A stretch of DNA of 64,000 bases from Erythrobacteraceae bacterium (GCA_024642525.1 JAHEAX010000059.1:1-64000); one strand, 5' to 3'. Numbered from the stretch's first letter, positions 27,660 through 36,829 are shown. Numbers and translations are program-made. The notes: generated by a model from the letters alone, not told the origin.

Positions 27660-27965
27660 ATGGCGAAACTGAGTTCCGTTAACAAGAACGAGCGTCGTAA
27701 GAAGCTCGTCAAGAAGTACGCGGCGAAATATGCCCGTCTGAAGGCCGTAGCCGACGACAAGTCGCTCGATGAGAGCGAACGTCTGATTGCGCGCCTGAAG
27801 CTGGCGGAAATCCCGCGCAACGCGAATCCCACGCGTGTGCGCAACCGCTGCACCACCACCGGCCGCCCACGCGGCTATTACCGCAAGTTCGGCCTGAACC
27901 GCATTGAACTGCGTAATCTCGCCAACAAGGGGTTAATCCCCGGCGTGACCAAGTCGAGCTGGTAA
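27660..27965 (+). CDS. rpsN: 30S ribosomal protein S14
   Basis: S14 is a late-assembling 30S head protein. The 101-residue product is the long, zinc-free form: it has '[20 protein letters not shown]' with a single cysteine in place of the CxxC pairs of zinc-bearing S14. ATG at 27660 matches the family start ([13 protein letters not shown]); the longer track ORF is rejected. Confidence 0.97.
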   Translation: MAKLSSVNKNERRKKLVKKYAAKYARLKAVADDKSLDESERLIARLKLAEIPRNANPTRVRNRCTTTGRPRGYYRKFGLNRIELRNLANKGLIPGVTKSSW

Positions 27966-27975
27966 GGATCCTTAG

Positions 27976-28371
27976 ATGGCTATGACCGATCCCCTGGGTG
28001 ATATGCTCACCCGCATCCGCAACGGCCAGCAGGCGAAGAAGGATTCTGTCCTTTCGCCCGCTTCCAAGCTGCGTGCAAACGTACTCGAAGTCCTCCAGCG
28101 CGAAGGTTATATTCGCGGTTACTCGGAAGACTCCAGTGGCAAGCACCCCGCACTGCGTATCGAACTGAAATACTTCGAGGGCGAACCTGCTATCAAGCAC
28201 GTCGCCCGCGTCTCCAAGCCGGGTCGCCGGGTCTATTCGGCAAGCCGTGAGCTGCCGACGGTCCGTAACGGCCTTGGCATCACCATCGTCTCGACACCTC
28301 GCGGTGTGCTTTCGGATAACGAAGCACGTTCGCAGAATGTCGGCGGCGAAGTGCTGGCGGAGGTATTCTGA
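27976..28371 (+). CDS. rpsH: 30S ribosomal protein S8
   Basis: S8 binds helix 21 of 16S rRNA and, in E. coli, represses the spc operon at the translational level. The 131-residue product has '[20 protein letters not shown]' and '[20 protein letters not shown]'. The start could also be the second ATG six bases later. The stop overlaps the rplF start by one base (TGATG). Confidence 0.96.
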   Translation: MAMTDPLGDMLTRIRNGQQAKKDSVLSPASKLRANVLEVLQREGYIRGYSEDSSGKHPALRIELKYFEGEPAIKHVARVSKPGRRVYSASRELPTVRNGLGITIVSTPRGVLSDNEARSQNVGGEVLAEVF

Positions 28372-28904
28372 TGAGCCGCATCGGTAAACGTGCAGTCGCT
28401 ATCCCTAGTGGTGTGACTGCCAATATCGACAATGGCACGCTCAGCGTGAAGGGGCCCAAGGGCACTCTTTCGATGGGTTTGCTGGATGATATCGAATATA
28501 AAGTCGAAGGCGACGAAATCAGCGTCATGCCGGCGAACGAAACCAAGCGTGCACGGTCCTATTGGGGCATGCAGCGTACCCTGGTTTCCAACCTGGTTGA
28601 CGGTGTAACCGAAGGTTTCAGCAAAGTGCTCGAAATCAGCGGCGTTGGTTATCGTGCGCAGGCGCAGGGCAAGAACCTGAAGCTGCAGCTCGGTTACAGC
28701 CACGATGTCGATATCGTCGTGCCGGAAGGCATCGAAGTTAAGACCCCCGATCAGACCACGGTCGAGATCAGCGGAAATGACAAGCAGGCAGTCGGCCAGT
28801 TCGCTGCCGAAGTCCGCCGTTGGCGCAAGCCCGAGCCTTACAAGGGCAAGGGCATCAAGTACCGCGGCGAATACGTCTTCCGCAAGGAAGGGAAGAAGAA
28901 GTAA
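28371..28904 (+). CDS. rplF: 50S ribosomal protein L6
   Basis: L6 lies near the GTPase-associated centre of the 50S subunit. The 177-residue product starts '[20 protein letters not shown]' and ends '[20 protein letters not shown]', typical of the family. One base separates it from rplR. Confidence 0.97.
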   Translation: MSRIGKRAVAIPSGVTANIDNGTLSVKGPKGTLSMGLLDDIEYKVEGDEISVMPANETKRARSYWGMQRTLVSNLVDGVTEGFSKVLEISGVGYRAQAQGKNLKLQLGYSHDVDIVVPEGIEVKTPDQTTVEISGNDKQAVGQFAAEVRRWRKPEPYKGKGIKYRGEYVFRKEGKKK

Positions 28905-28905
28905 G

Positions 28906-29250
28906 ATGGCCAAGCTTTCTCTGTTCGAACGCCGCCGCCGCCGTGTGCGTACCGCTCTGCGGGCACGCTCTGGTGACCGCGCGCGTCTCTCGGTGCACCG
29001 CACCGGACGTCACATCTACGCACAGATCATCGATGACAGTAATGGCCGCACGGTCGCTGCTGCTTCGACGCTGGGTGCGAAGAGCTCTGGCGCTAATGTC
29101 GATGCTGCTGTCCAGGTGGGCAAAGACATCGCTGCGGCTGCCAAAAAGGCTGGCGTCACCACCGTCGTATTCGATCGCGGTGGCTTCCTGTTCCATGGTC
29201 GCGTTAAAGCGCTGGCCGACGCCGCGCGCGAAGGCGGTCTGGAGTTCTGA
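28906..29250 (+). CDS. rplR: 50S ribosomal protein L18
   Basis: L18 carries 5S rRNA to the large subunit. The 114-residue product has '[20 protein letters not shown]', '[20 protein letters not shown]' and ends '[16 protein letters not shown]'. The ATG at 28906 is chosen over the long track ORF, which begins inside rplF in another frame. It shares its last base with the rpsE start. Confidence 0.97.
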   Translation: MAKLSLFERRRRRVRTALRARSGDRARLSVHRTGRHIYAQIIDDSNGRTVAAASTLGAKSSGANVDAAVQVGKDIAAAAKKAGVTTVVFDRGGFLFHGRVKALADAAREGGLEF

Positions 29251-30110
29251 TGATGGCTGACGATAAGAAGACCCCTGAAGCCGAGGCAAGCCCGGTAGAA
29301 GAAACCAACGTACAGCCCGAAGCTGAAGCTGCTCCTGCTGCTGAAGCAAAGGCGGATGACGTGAAGGTCGACAATGCGGGTTCAACCCCGACACCGACCG
29401 TCGCATCGACCGAAGCTGCCGACAACCAGTCGACTGCTGCTGGCGATCCTTCGCAGCCACGTGGTGGCCGCGGTGGCCGTGGTGGCCGTGACAACAACCG
29501 TAACGGCGGTGGCCGTGATGGTGGTCGCGGTCGCGGTGGTCGCGACAATCGCCGTGGTGGCCGTGACGAAGAAGATGATGGCCTGATTGAAAAGCTGGTC
29601 CACATCAACCGCGTTTCCAAGACTGTTAAGGGCGGTAAGCGCTTCGGTTTTGCAGCCCTGGTTGTTGTTGGTGACGGCACTGGCCGCGTCGGCTTTGGCA
29701 AGGGCAAGGCACGCGAAGTGCCTGAAGCCATCACCAAGGCAACCGCTGCTGCCAAGAAGAAGATGATCCGCGTTTCCCTGAAGGAAGGCCGGACGCTTCA
29801 TCATGATGGTCGTGGTCGTTTTGGCGCAGGCAAGGTTGCCGTGCGTTCGGCACCCGCCGGTACCGGCATCATCGCCGGCGGCCCGATGCGTGCTGTTTTC
29901 GAAAGCCTTGGTGTTGCCGACGTGGTGACCAAGTCGATCGGTACGTCCAACCCCTACAACATGATCCGCGCCACGTTCGACGCATTGGCCAACCAGACTT
30001 CGCCGAAGTCTGTTGCCCAGCGTCGCGGCAAGAAGGTTGCTGACCTTCTGGGCCGTGGTGGCGCCAGTGAAGCCGAGGCAGAAGCCGACGCTGCTGCGGT
30101 TACGGAGTAA
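29250..30110 (+). CDS. rpsE: 30S ribosomal protein S5 with RGG-rich N-terminal extension
   Basis: S5 contributes to translational accuracy and the mRNA entry helicase. The core starts near residue 112 ('[20 protein letters not shown]') and contains '[20 protein letters not shown]' and '[17 protein letters not shown]'. Before it lie about 65 acidic/alanine-rich residues and a 40-residue run of RGG/GRG repeats (for example '[17 protein letters not shown]'), making the protein 286 residues against 167 in E. coli. Such extensions occur in some alphaproteobacteria; the repeats may bind RNA. A second ATG directly follows the first, so the start may be 29253. Confidence 0.95.
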   Translation: MMADDKKTPEAEASPVEETNVQPEAEAAPAAEAKADDVKVDNAGSTPTPTVASTEAADNQSTAAGDPSQPRGGRGGRGGRDNNRNGGGRDGGRGRGGRDNRRGGRDEEDDGLIEKLVHINRVSKTVKGGKRFGFAALVVVGDGTGRVGFGKGKAREVPEAITKATAAAKKKMIRVSLKEGRTLHHDGRGRFGAGKVAVRSAPAGTGIIAGGPMRAVFESLGVADVVTKSIGTSNPYNMIRATFDALANQTSPKSVAQRRGKKVADLLGRGGASEAEAEADAAAVTE

Positions 30111-30115
30111 GATCG

Positions 30116-30301
30116 ATGGCTGACAAGAAAACCGTCAAGATCCGTCAGATCGGTTCACCGATCCGTCGCCCCGAGAAGCAGCGCAAGATGCTGATCGGTC
30201 TGGGTCTGAACAAGATGCACAAAGTCGTCGAACTGCAGGATACCCCTGAAGTTCGCGGTGCAATCGCCAAGCTTCCCCATATGGTTGAAGTGCTCGATTG
30301 A
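30116..30301 (+). CDS. rpmD: 50S ribosomal protein L30
   Basis: L30 is a small 50S protein that binds 23S rRNA. The 61-residue product has '[20 protein letters not shown]' and '[20 protein letters not shown]'. Five bases follow rpsE. A strong hairpin lies in the 118-base gap after it. Confidence 0.96.
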   Translation: MADKKTVKIRQIGSPIRRPEKQRKMLIGLGLNKMHKVVELQDTPEVRGAIAKLPHMVEVLD

Positions 30302-30321
30302 GCCAGACTTCTTGACTAATG

Positions 30322-30346
30322 GCGGCCCGGGCTTGTACCGGGCCGC
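30322..30346 (+). terminator. GC-rich hairpin between rpmD and rplO
   Basis: GCGGCCCGG and CCGGGCCGC form a perfect 9-bp stem with a 7-base loop, followed by TTCCATTTT. Its placement inside an essential operon suggests partial attenuation, an RNA-processing site or a protein-binding leader rather than full termination. Confidence 0.5.
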
Positions 30347-30419
30347 TTCCATTTTGCCCGCAAGGGCAATTTTGCCGTTTTGGCAACTAGCGCGAACAAA
30401 GCGAAAGCGAGTGCAGACT

Positions 30420-30950
30420 ATGAAACTTAATGAACTCCGCGACAATGAAGGTGCCCGTAAGTCACGCATGCGCGTTGGCCGTGGTATCGGTTCCGGCAAG
30501 GGCAAGACCTCGGGCCGTGGCCAGAAGGGCCAGAAGAGCCGTTCGGGCGTAGCGATCAAGGGCTTTGAAGGTGGCCAGATGCCACTTCACATGCGTCTTC
30601 CAAAGCGCGGCTTCAACAACCCGTTCGCCAAGGATTTCGCTGAAGTGAACCTGGGCATGATCCAGAAGTTCATCGACGCCGGTAAGATCGACGCCAAGAA
30701 ACTGGTCGACCATGAAGCACTGAAGGCCGCTGGCCTCGCTCGTGGCGGCAAGGACGGCGTCCGTCTGCTCGGCAAGGGCGAACTGAAGGACAAGGTCAAG
30801 TTCTCGGTTGCAGGCGCATCCAAGGGTGCTGTTTCAGCTGTTGAAAAGGCCGGCGGTTCGGTCGAAGTGACACTGCCGACCAACCTCGAAGTAAAGGCAG
30901 CCAAGGCGGAAGCTACGGCAAAGCGCCTCGAAAAGAAAAAGAAGAAGTAA
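30420..30950 (+). CDS. rplO: 50S ribosomal protein L15
   Basis: L15 is a late 50S assembly protein with a long N-terminal tail in the subunit core. The 176-residue product starts '[20 protein letters not shown]' and has '[18 protein letters not shown]' and '[19 protein letters not shown]'. A lysine-rich end (residues 160-176) makes it longer than E. coli L15 (144). ATG at 30420 replaces the earlier track start. Confidence 0.96.
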   Translation: MKLNELRDNEGARKSRMRVGRGIGSGKGKTSGRGQKGQKSRSGVAIKGFEGGQMPLHMRLPKRGFNNPFAKDFAEVNLGMIQKFIDAGKIDAKKLVDHEALKAAGLARGGKDGVRLLGKGELKDKVKFSVAGASKGAVSAVEKAGGSVEVTLPTNLEVKAAKAEATAKRLEKKKKK

Positions 30951-30958
30951 GAACATTT

Positions 30959-31044
30959 CGTCCCGGAGTTGCTCCGGGGCCGCACAAATGGGGGCTTTTC
31001 CCTGTGGAAAGTGGCCCCGTGAGCGTCCGGGACGATTGTTTTTG
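30959..31044 (+). promoter_or_regulatory. Attenuator-like structure upstream of secY
   Basis: CGTCCCGGA (30959-30967) pairs with TCCGGGACG (31026-31034), enclosing GGGGCC/GGCCCC, and ATTGTTTTTG follows at once. This is a terminator-shaped element in the 199-base rplO-secY gap. It could lower secY-adk expression relative to ribosomal proteins or respond to a regulator. No reading frame is supported in the gap. Confidence 0.6.
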
Positions 31045-31149
31045 CAGGTGTGGGGTTCGACATTCGGGCACACGCACCTTATGTGACCAGCGAATGCCGG
31101 ATCTATCCGGCGCCCACTTCACGGCTAACGTCAAGGTTCACAATCGACA

Positions 31150-32514
31150 ATGGCATCACGCGCCGACAATATCGCGAGCAACCTAAGCCTCGCCAACTTC
31201 TCGAAAGCAACCGAGCTCAAGAACCGTATCTGGTTCACGATCGGTGCGCTTATCGTGTTCCGTTTTCTCAGCTTCGTGCCGTTGCCGGGTGTCAATCCGC
31301 TGGTTCTCGAATCGCTGTATGACCAGACCCGGGGTGGTATCCTTGATCTGTTTAACACGTTCTCGGGCGGCAGCCTGGAGCGGATGAGCCTGATTGCGCT
31401 GGGGGTCATGCCCTACATCACGGCATCTATCGTGGTGCAGCTTGCATCTTCGCTTCATCCTGCTCTGGCCGCGATGAAGAAGGAAGGCCAGTCAGGCCGT
31501 CAGAAGCTCAACCAGTATACCCGCTACGGCACGGTGTTCCTGTGTGCTATCCAGGGCTGGTTCCTGGCAGCGGGTCTTGAAGCCTATGGCGCGCAGAGCG
31601 GTCTTCAGGCCGTGGTGCAGACCGGTTACATGTTCCGTATCGGTGCGGTTATCAGCCTCGTGGGCGGGACCATGTTCCTGCTGTGGCTGGGCGAACAGAT
31701 TACCTCCCGCGGGATTGGTAATGGCGTATCGCTCATCATCATGGCCGGCATCGTTGCCCAGTTCCCGAGCTTCATTTCCAATCTTTTCGAAGGGGGCCGG
31801 ACAGGTTCCATTGGCCCTGCAGTGATCATTGGCTTTATCGTCATGGTAGTGGTGCTGATCCTGTTTATCTGTTTCATGGAACGTGCGCAGCGCAGGCTTC
31901 TGATCCAGTATCCCAAGCGTGCCAGCGCCCGGGGCATGATGCAGGCCGACCGCAGCCACTTGCCGCTGAAGATCAACACCGCAGGCGTTATCCCGCCGAT
32001 CTTCGCCAGCTCGCTGCTGCTGCTGCCGCTGACGATCACCCAGTTTGCCGGTAATTCGGTGGATACCGAAAGCACGACTGGGTCCATTCTCCAGTCCGTC
32101 CTGCAATATCTGCAGCACGGCCAGCCGCTCTACATGGCGCTCTATGCAGCCGGCATCATCTTCTTCTGCTTCTTCTACACCGCGGTTGTTTTCAACCCGG
32201 AAGAAACGGCGGATAATCTGAAGAAGAATGGCGGCTTCATTCCCGGCATCCGTCCGGGCAAGCGCACGGCCGATTATCTCGACTATGTGCTGACCCGTAT
32301 TACGGTGGTGGGCGCTATCTATCTCACCATGGTCTGCGTGATCCCTGAATATATGATCGCGCAGACCGGCATCCCGCTTTTCCTTGGCGGAACCAGCCTG
32401 CTCATTGTTGTCAACGTCACCGTTGATACGATCAGCCAGGTCCAGTCGCATCTGCTGGCACACCAGTATGGCGATCTGATCAAGAAAGCGAAACTGAAAG
32501 GCCGTCTGCGCTAA
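31150..32514 (+). CDS. secY: Preprotein translocase subunit SecY
   Basis: SecY is the channel-forming subunit of the Sec translocon in the inner membrane. The 454-residue product has about ten hydrophobic helices, with 'GGSLERMSLIALGVMPYITA', 'GQSGRQKLNQYTRYGTVFLC' and 'RGIGNGVSLIIMAGIVAQFP', and the cytoplasmic loop 'FNPEETADNLKKNGGFIPGI', which contacts SecA and the ribosome. It follows rplO, as is usual in the spc operon, and precedes adk by 38 bases. Confidence 0.97.
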   Translation: MASRADNIASNLSLANFSKATELKNRIWFTIGALIVFRFLSFVPLPGVNPLVLESLYDQTRGGILDLFNTFSGGSLERMSLIALGVMPYITASIVVQLASSLHPALAAMKKEGQSGRQKLNQYTRYGTVFLCAIQGWFLAAGLEAYGAQSGLQAVVQTGYMFRIGAVISLVGGTMFLLWLGEQITSRGIGNGVSLIIMAGIVAQFPSFISNLFEGGRTGSIGPAVIIGFIVMVVVLILFICFMERAQRRLLIQYPKRASARGMMQADRSHLPLKINTAGVIPPIFASSLLLLPLTITQFAGNSVDTESTTGSILQSVLQYLQHGQPLYMALYAAGIIFFCFFYTAVVFNPEETADNLKKNGGFIPGIRPGKRTADYLDYVLTRITVVGAIYLTMVCVIPEYMIAQTGIPLFLGGTSLLIVVNVTVDTISQVQSHLLAHQYGDLIKKAKLKGRLR

Positions 32515-32552
32515 GGCGCAGCGGTCAGGGCTAGGGTACGGGGGCAACTGCC

Positions 32553-33197
32553 GTGAATATCATCCTTTTGGGGCCTCCGGGCGCAGGTAAGGGTACGCAG
32601 TCCGCGCGCCTGGTTGAACATTACGGGATGCGCCAGCTTTCCACTGGGGATATGCTTCGCGAAGCGGTCAAGGCGGGCACCCCTGTGGGCCTGCAGGCGA
32701 AGGCTGTGATGGAACGCGGCGAGCTTGTGTCGGACGAAATCGTTTCGGCCCTGATAGACGCGGAACTTGAAGCGATGGGACCATCCGTCGGCGCCATTTT
32801 TGACGGTTACCCGCGCACCGAACCGCAGGCACGCGCACTCGATGAAATTCTCGAAAAGCATGACCGCACACTCGACCATGTGATCGAGCTGGAAGTGAAC
32901 GAGGATGCGTTGGTTGATCGCATTACCGGCCGTTTCACCTGCGCGACTTGTGGTGCCGGCTACCATGATCGTTACATGTTGCCCAAGGTTGAGGGCGTGT
33001 GTGACAAGTGTGGTGGTACCGAATTCAAGCGCCGTCCCGACGACAACGAAGAAACCGTCCGCAAGCGGATGCAGGAATATCGCGCCAAGACGGCACCGAT
33101 CCTGCCCGTTTACGAAGCGCGCGGGATCGTAAGCAGGGTGGACGGAATGGCGAGCATTTCAAAAGTCACCCACGCACTGGATTCCATCCTCGGCTGA
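32553..33197 (+). CDS. adk: Adenylate kinase, zinc-type lid
   Basis: The enzyme equilibrates ATP + AMP with two ADP in the cytoplasm. The 214-residue product has the P-loop 'LLGPPGAGKGTQSARL', the AMP-binding 'LSTGDMLREAVKAGT' and the 'DGYPRTEPQA' motif. The lid holds four cysteines ('CATCGAGYHD' and 'CDKCGG'), the zinc-binding long form. It uses a GTG start. It is the last gene of the spc-like block; gdhA and an SRPBCC gene intervene before rpsM. Confidence 0.96.
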   Translation: MNIILLGPPGAGKGTQSARLVEHYGMRQLSTGDMLREAVKAGTPVGLQAKAVMERGELVSDEIVSALIDAELEAMGPSVGAIFDGYPRTEPQARALDEILEKHDRTLDHVIELEVNEDALVDRITGRFTCATCGAGYHDRYMLPKVEGVCDKCGGTEFKRRPDDNEETVRKRMQEYRAKTAPILPVYEARGIVSRVDGMASISKVTHALDSILG

Positions 33198-33302
33198 TTG
33201 ACTGTGTCCGTTCGGACAGATTGCCTGCGTCACGATCTCATTTTCCGCCCTTTCCCTTTTCGGCCTGTCGTGGAATAGACAGGGCCGAGGGGAACGTTTG
33301 CG

Positions 33303-34070
33303 ATGAAGAAATACCTGCCTGTCTTTATGGCTGCTGCATTGACTGGCCTCGCGGCTGCGCAACCGGCACAAGCCAAGGTGATTGAGCAGGGGGAAGACAG
33401 CTTCGTCACGCGCGATAAGGTCGTGGTCAAGGCAACGCCGTTCGAAACATGGGTGGCGCTGCTGGCACCGGGCAAATGGTGGAATGATAGCCATTCCTGG
33501 TCTGGCGAATCCGACAATATGTATATCAGCGCGCAGGCAGGTGGCTGTTTCTGCGAACTTCTGCCGATGCCGGAAGGTGCGCCCGAGGGCGTGCGCCGCG
33601 GCAGCGCACTTCACATGACCGTGTTGCAGGCAAATCCTCCGCAGGTGTTGCGCATGCGCGGCGGCCTTGGCCCACTTCAGGGTGAGCCGGTGGACGGTGT
33701 GCTTACGATCACCATCAGCCCCGGTGATGCCGGGACAACCGTGATGTTCGAATATGTCGTGGGCGGATATATGCGGTTCAAGGCAGCCGATATTGCCAAG
33801 GCAGTCGACGGGGTGATGAGCCAGCAATTACATGGCCTTGGCAAATTGCTCGGCCCGATTGCGCCCGCACCCGTTGACGAAGCAGAAGATGAATCGGATG
33901 CTACCCCCGAATCTGTCCCCGAATCCGGCCCCGAATCCGGCCCCAAATCCGGCCCCGATTCTGGCGCGAATGATAAAGCGCCTGCCGATGACGACACAGT
34001 AGCGCCCGTGAAGAAAGCGCAATCGGTCGACGAGGCGTTCGAGGCACTGGCCGACAAGGACCCCGCCTGA
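33303..34070 (+). CDS. Secreted SRPBCC-domain protein with repeat tail
   Basis: The 255-residue product has a signal peptide (ends near 'AAQPAQAK'), an SRPBCC/START-like ligand-binding domain (about residues 35-180, 'VVVKATPFETWVALLAPGKW', 'SPGDAGTTVMFEYVVGGYM') and a low-complexity tail with 'PESGPESGPKSGPDSG'. The tail is encoded by about five 12-base repeats (33909-33968). It probably binds a hydrophobic ligand in the periplasm; the ligand is unknown. It sits between adk and gdhA, outside the usual ribosomal order. Confidence 0.75.
   Translation: MKKYLPVFMAAALTGLAAAQPAQAKVIEQGEDSFVTRDKVVVKATPFETWVALLAPGKWWNDSHSWSGESDNMYISAQAGGCFCELLPMPEGAPEGVRRGSALHMTVLQANPPQVLRMRGGLGPLQGEPVDGVLTITISPGDAGTTVMFEYVVGGYMRFKAADIAKAVDGVMSQQLHGLGKLLGPIAPAPVDEAEDESDATPESVPESGPESGPKSGPDSGANDKAPADDDTVAPVKKAQSVDEAFEALADKDPA
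33909..33968 (+). repeat. 12-bp in-frame tandem repeat
   Basis: About five units with consensus GAATCCGGCCCC lie head to tail; three are near identical and the outer two diverge. Each unit encodes four residues (ESGP), so copy-number changes would keep the frame and alter only the tail length of the SRPBCC protein. Confidence 0.85.
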
Positions 34071-34226
34071 CGAAACAAAGCCGAAAGGCCGGTTTCACTC
34101 AAGGCAAGGCGCGTGGGTCCACGGATATTGGCAGCGGCACGCAGATGCCGCGCCTGATGCAAGACCGGGTCGCACCGACTAATTCAGTGGGCATCTGCCT
34201 TCTGATATCCTTGGAGGGGGAAACCA

Positions 34227-35582
34227 ATGGCTGTTACCGATCACGTAGACCTTGCGACTTTCATGGAAGGCGTAAAGCGCCGCAATCCCCACCAGCCCGA
34301 ATTTACCCAGGCCGTGCAGGAAGTGGCCGAAGACATTTTCGACTTCATGGAGGACAAGGAGGAGTATCACTCCCAGCAGATCCTTCGCCGCATTGCCGAA
34401 CCAGACCGCGTCATCAGCTTCCGAGTATGCTGGGAAGACGATGCCGGCAATATCCGCGTTCAGCGTGGCTGGCGTGTGCAGAACAACAATGCAATCGGCC
34501 CCTATAAGGGCGGTATCCGCTTCCACCCCAGTGTGACGGAAAGCGTGCTCAAGTTCCTCGCATTCGAACAGACGTTCAAGAATGCGCTGACCGGCTTGCC
34601 GATGGGCGGAGGTAAAGGCGGCTCCAACTTCAATCCCAAGGGCAAGTCCGACCGTGAAGTGATGCGGTTCTGCCAGTCCTTCATGACCGAACTCTATCGC
34701 CATATCGGCGCAGACACCGATGTGCCGGCAGGTGACATCGGCGTAGGTGGGCGCGAAATCGGTTATATGTTTGGCCAGTACAAACGCATCACCAACCAGT
34801 TCACCGGTGTTTTGACCGGCAAGGGCATGGAATATGGCGGCTCCATGATCCGGCCAGAGGCGACAGGGTATGGCGCTGTGTACTTCCTTGCCGAAATGCT
34901 CAAACACCGGGGTGATGGAGTGAAGGGCAAGACTGCCGTGATTTCCGGATCGGGCAATGTCGCCACCCATGCGGCGGAAAAGATTACGCAGCTGGGCGGT
35001 AAGGTCGTCACCATGTCGGATTCCGGCGGGTTCATTCATGACCCCGACGGTATCGACCAGGAGAAGATCAACTGGATCAAACAGCACAAGACCCATCGCC
35101 GCGGACGCATCAGCGATTATGCCGATGAATTCATGGGCTCCACGTTTCACCCGGGCAAACGGCCCTGGCACGTCAAATGCGATCTGGCGCTGCCATGCGC
35201 CACGCAGAACGAACTCGATGCCGACGAAGCCACTGCTCTGATCGACAATGGCAGTATTGCCGTTTCCGAAGGGGCCAATATGCCGACTACACTGGAAGGC
35301 ACGCACCGGTTCAAGGCTGCGCGCATCATGTTTGCCCCGGGCAAGGCAGCCAATGCAGGCGGCGTGGCCGTTTCAGGCCTTGAAATGAGCCAGAATTCGG
35401 AACGCCGATCCTGGAAGGAAGAAGAGCTGCAGCAGATGCTGCTCGACATTATGCAGGGCATTCACACCCGCTGCATCGCCTATGGCGATCAGGGCGATGG
35501 TTATGTTGACTATGTGAAAGGCGCGAATATTGCCGGGTTCAAGAAAGTCGCCGATGCCATGCTGGCTTTTGGAGTCGTCTGA
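34227..35582 (+). CDS. gdhA: NADP-type hexameric glutamate dehydrogenase
   Basis: This enzyme makes glutamate from 2-oxoglutarate and ammonia. The 451-residue product is the 50-kDa hexameric type: 'GPYKGGIRFHPSVTESVLKF', the catalytic-lysine motif 'LPMGGGKGGSNFNPKGKSD', 'VPAGDIGVGGREIGYMFG' and the Rossmann 'GSGNVATHAAEKITQLGGK'. Coenzyme preference is inferred from the subfamily. GGAGGGGG precedes the ATG. It stands between adk and the rpsM operon, with a structured 337-base gap after it. Confidence 0.94.
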   Translation: MAVTDHVDLATFMEGVKRRNPHQPEFTQAVQEVAEDIFDFMEDKEEYHSQQILRRIAEPDRVISFRVCWEDDAGNIRVQRGWRVQNNNAIGPYKGGIRFHPSVTESVLKFLAFEQTFKNALTGLPMGGGKGGSNFNPKGKSDREVMRFCQSFMTELYRHIGADTDVPAGDIGVGGREIGYMFGQYKRITNQFTGVLTGKGMEYGGSMIRPEATGYGAVYFLAEMLKHRGDGVKGKTAVISGSGNVATHAAEKITQLGGKVVTMSDSGGFIHDPDGIDQEKINWIKQHKTHRRGRISDYADEFMGSTFHPGKRPWHVKCDLALPCATQNELDADEATALIDNGSIAVSEGANMPTTLEGTHRFKAARIMFAPGKAANAGGVAVSGLEMSQNSERRSWKEEELQQMLLDIMQGIHTRCIAYGDQGDGYVDYVKGANIAGFKKVADAMLAFGVV

Positions 35583-35688
35583 AGCGGGGCAGGGGAAGGG
35601 CGCGCCGATCAATCAGGGTTTTGACCAGCTGGAATTGCTGGTATAAAGACCCTTGTAATATCCGGCGCGCCACCCATTTCCGGTGGCG

Positions 35689-35745
35689 TAAGCGCTTATG
35701 CGCGCTTACCGGTTGACGGGGCGCAAGAATCATCTTAAGCGCCCC
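35689..35745 (+). terminator. Two hairpins after gdhA
   Basis: TAAGCGC/GCGCTTA (35689-35708) is followed by GGGGCGC/GCGCCCC (35718-35724 with 35739-35745), ending in CTTCATT. They probably end the gdhA transcript. The rest of the 337-base gap (35583-35919) shows no gene and presumably includes the rpsM promoter. Confidence 0.5.
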
Positions 35746-35919
35746 CTTCATTCGAAAATTTCGGGTTAGTCCGGCAGGCCGCAGCCTTTATGCACGCCAT
35801 CCGGGCTTTAAGTCGTTCTGGCGCCAGAAGTTTCGTTTGAATTAACGCTATGAGATAGGGGCGCGCTCTTTCCGAAGTCGGAAAACCAGCGTGATCCTCT
35901 GTGGAGCATGGAGAAGTAA

Positions 35920-36288
35920 GTGGCTCGTATTGCCGGGGTAAATATCCCCACAAACAAGCGCGTAATTATCGCGCTCACCTATATTCACGGTATCGGTCGC
36001 ACGACTGCGCTTCGGATTGCGGACAAGCTTGGTATTGACCACGCTCGCCGCGTTCAGGACCTTTCCGATGCGGAAGTCCTGCAGATCCGCGAAGCCATCG
36101 AAGCCGATTATGCGGTTGAAGGTGATCTTCGTCGTCAGACCGCGATGAACATCAAGCGTCTGATGGATCTCGCATCCTATCGTGGTCTGCGTCACCGCAA
36201 GGGCCTGCCGGTCCGCGGCCAGCGCACCCACACCAATGCCCGCACCCGCAAGGGTAAGGCGAAGCCCATCGCGGGCAAGAAGAAGTAA
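35920..36288 (+). CDS. rpsM: 30S ribosomal protein S13
   Basis: S13 forms bridges between the subunits and contacts P-site tRNA. The 122-residue product starts at a GTG with '[20 protein letters not shown]' and has '[20 protein letters not shown]' and the basic end '[20 protein letters not shown]'. First gene of the alpha operon; a GGAGAAG site precedes the start. Confidence 0.97.
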   Translation: MARIAGVNIPTNKRVIIALTYIHGIGRTTALRIADKLGIDHARRVQDLSDAEVLQIREAIEADYAVEGDLRRQTAMNIKRLMDLASYRGLRHRKGLPVRGQRTHTNARTRKGKAKPIAGKKK

Positions 36289-36345
36289 GCGAAGCCTTCA
36301 CGGCACGTTTACCCCACCTTCTTTTAAAAACAGGATACCGAAACC

Positions 36346-36735
36346 ATGGCACGCGAACCACAGCGCATCAGGCGCCGCGAGCGGAAAAACATTTCCAGCG
36401 GCGTTGCGCACGTAAACGCCAGCTTCAACAACACGATGATCACCATCACCGACGCGCAGGGCAATGCTATCAGCTGGTCCAGCGCTGGTGCGATGGGCTT
36501 CAAGGGTAGCCGCAAGTCTACACCGTATGCTGCACAGGTGGCTGCGGATGACGCCGGCAAGAAAGCCGCCGAACACGGTGTGCGCACTCTTGAAGTCGAA
36601 GTGAAGGGTCCAGGCTCAGGCCGCGAAAGCGCGCTGCGTGCCCTGCAGGCCGTTGGCTTCACGATTACGTCGATCCGCGACGTTACGCCGATCCCGCACA
36701 ACGGGGTCCGGCCTTCCAAGCGGCGTCGCGTCTGA
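36346..36735 (+). CDS. rpsK: 30S ribosomal protein S11
   Basis: S11 lies on the 30S platform near the mRNA exit. The 129-residue product has '[20 protein letters not shown]', '[20 protein letters not shown]' and '[20 protein letters not shown]', all standard. It follows rpsM after 57 bases. Confidence 0.97.
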   Translation: MAREPQRIRRRERKNISSGVAHVNASFNNTMITITDAQGNAISWSSAGAMGFKGSRKSTPYAAQVAADDAGKKAAEHGVRTLEVEVKGPGSGRESALRALQAVGFTITSIRDVTPIPHNGVRPSKRRRV

Positions 36736-36787
36736 CCCGTCCTTACCCGGTGGCTTGCGATTAATCGCAGGTCACCGTGTTTTCACG

Positions 36788-36829
36788 GACCGGCCGCGGC
36801 CTTGCAGACTGCAAGGCATTGCACCGGTC
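36788..36829 (+). promoter_or_regulatory. Two-tier hairpin in the rpoA leader
   Basis: GACCGG/CCGGTC (36788-36793 with 36824-36829) encloses a perfect 8-bp stem GCCTTGCA/TGCAAGGC with a 3-base loop. It stands about 30 bases upstream of rpoA and may set the ratio of RNA polymerase alpha to ribosomal proteins or be an RNA-processing site. Confidence 0.5.

Noticed and set aside
29461-29575. GGCCGTGGT repeats as a non-coding satellite
   Set aside because: They are explained by the RGG-coding extension of S5.
33909-33968. CRISPR-like repeats
   Set aside because: The units are contiguous with no spacers and lie in frame in a coding sequence.
35583-35919. tRNA or small RNA after gdhA
   Set aside because: Hairpins are present but no cloverleaf can be drawn; they fit terminators.
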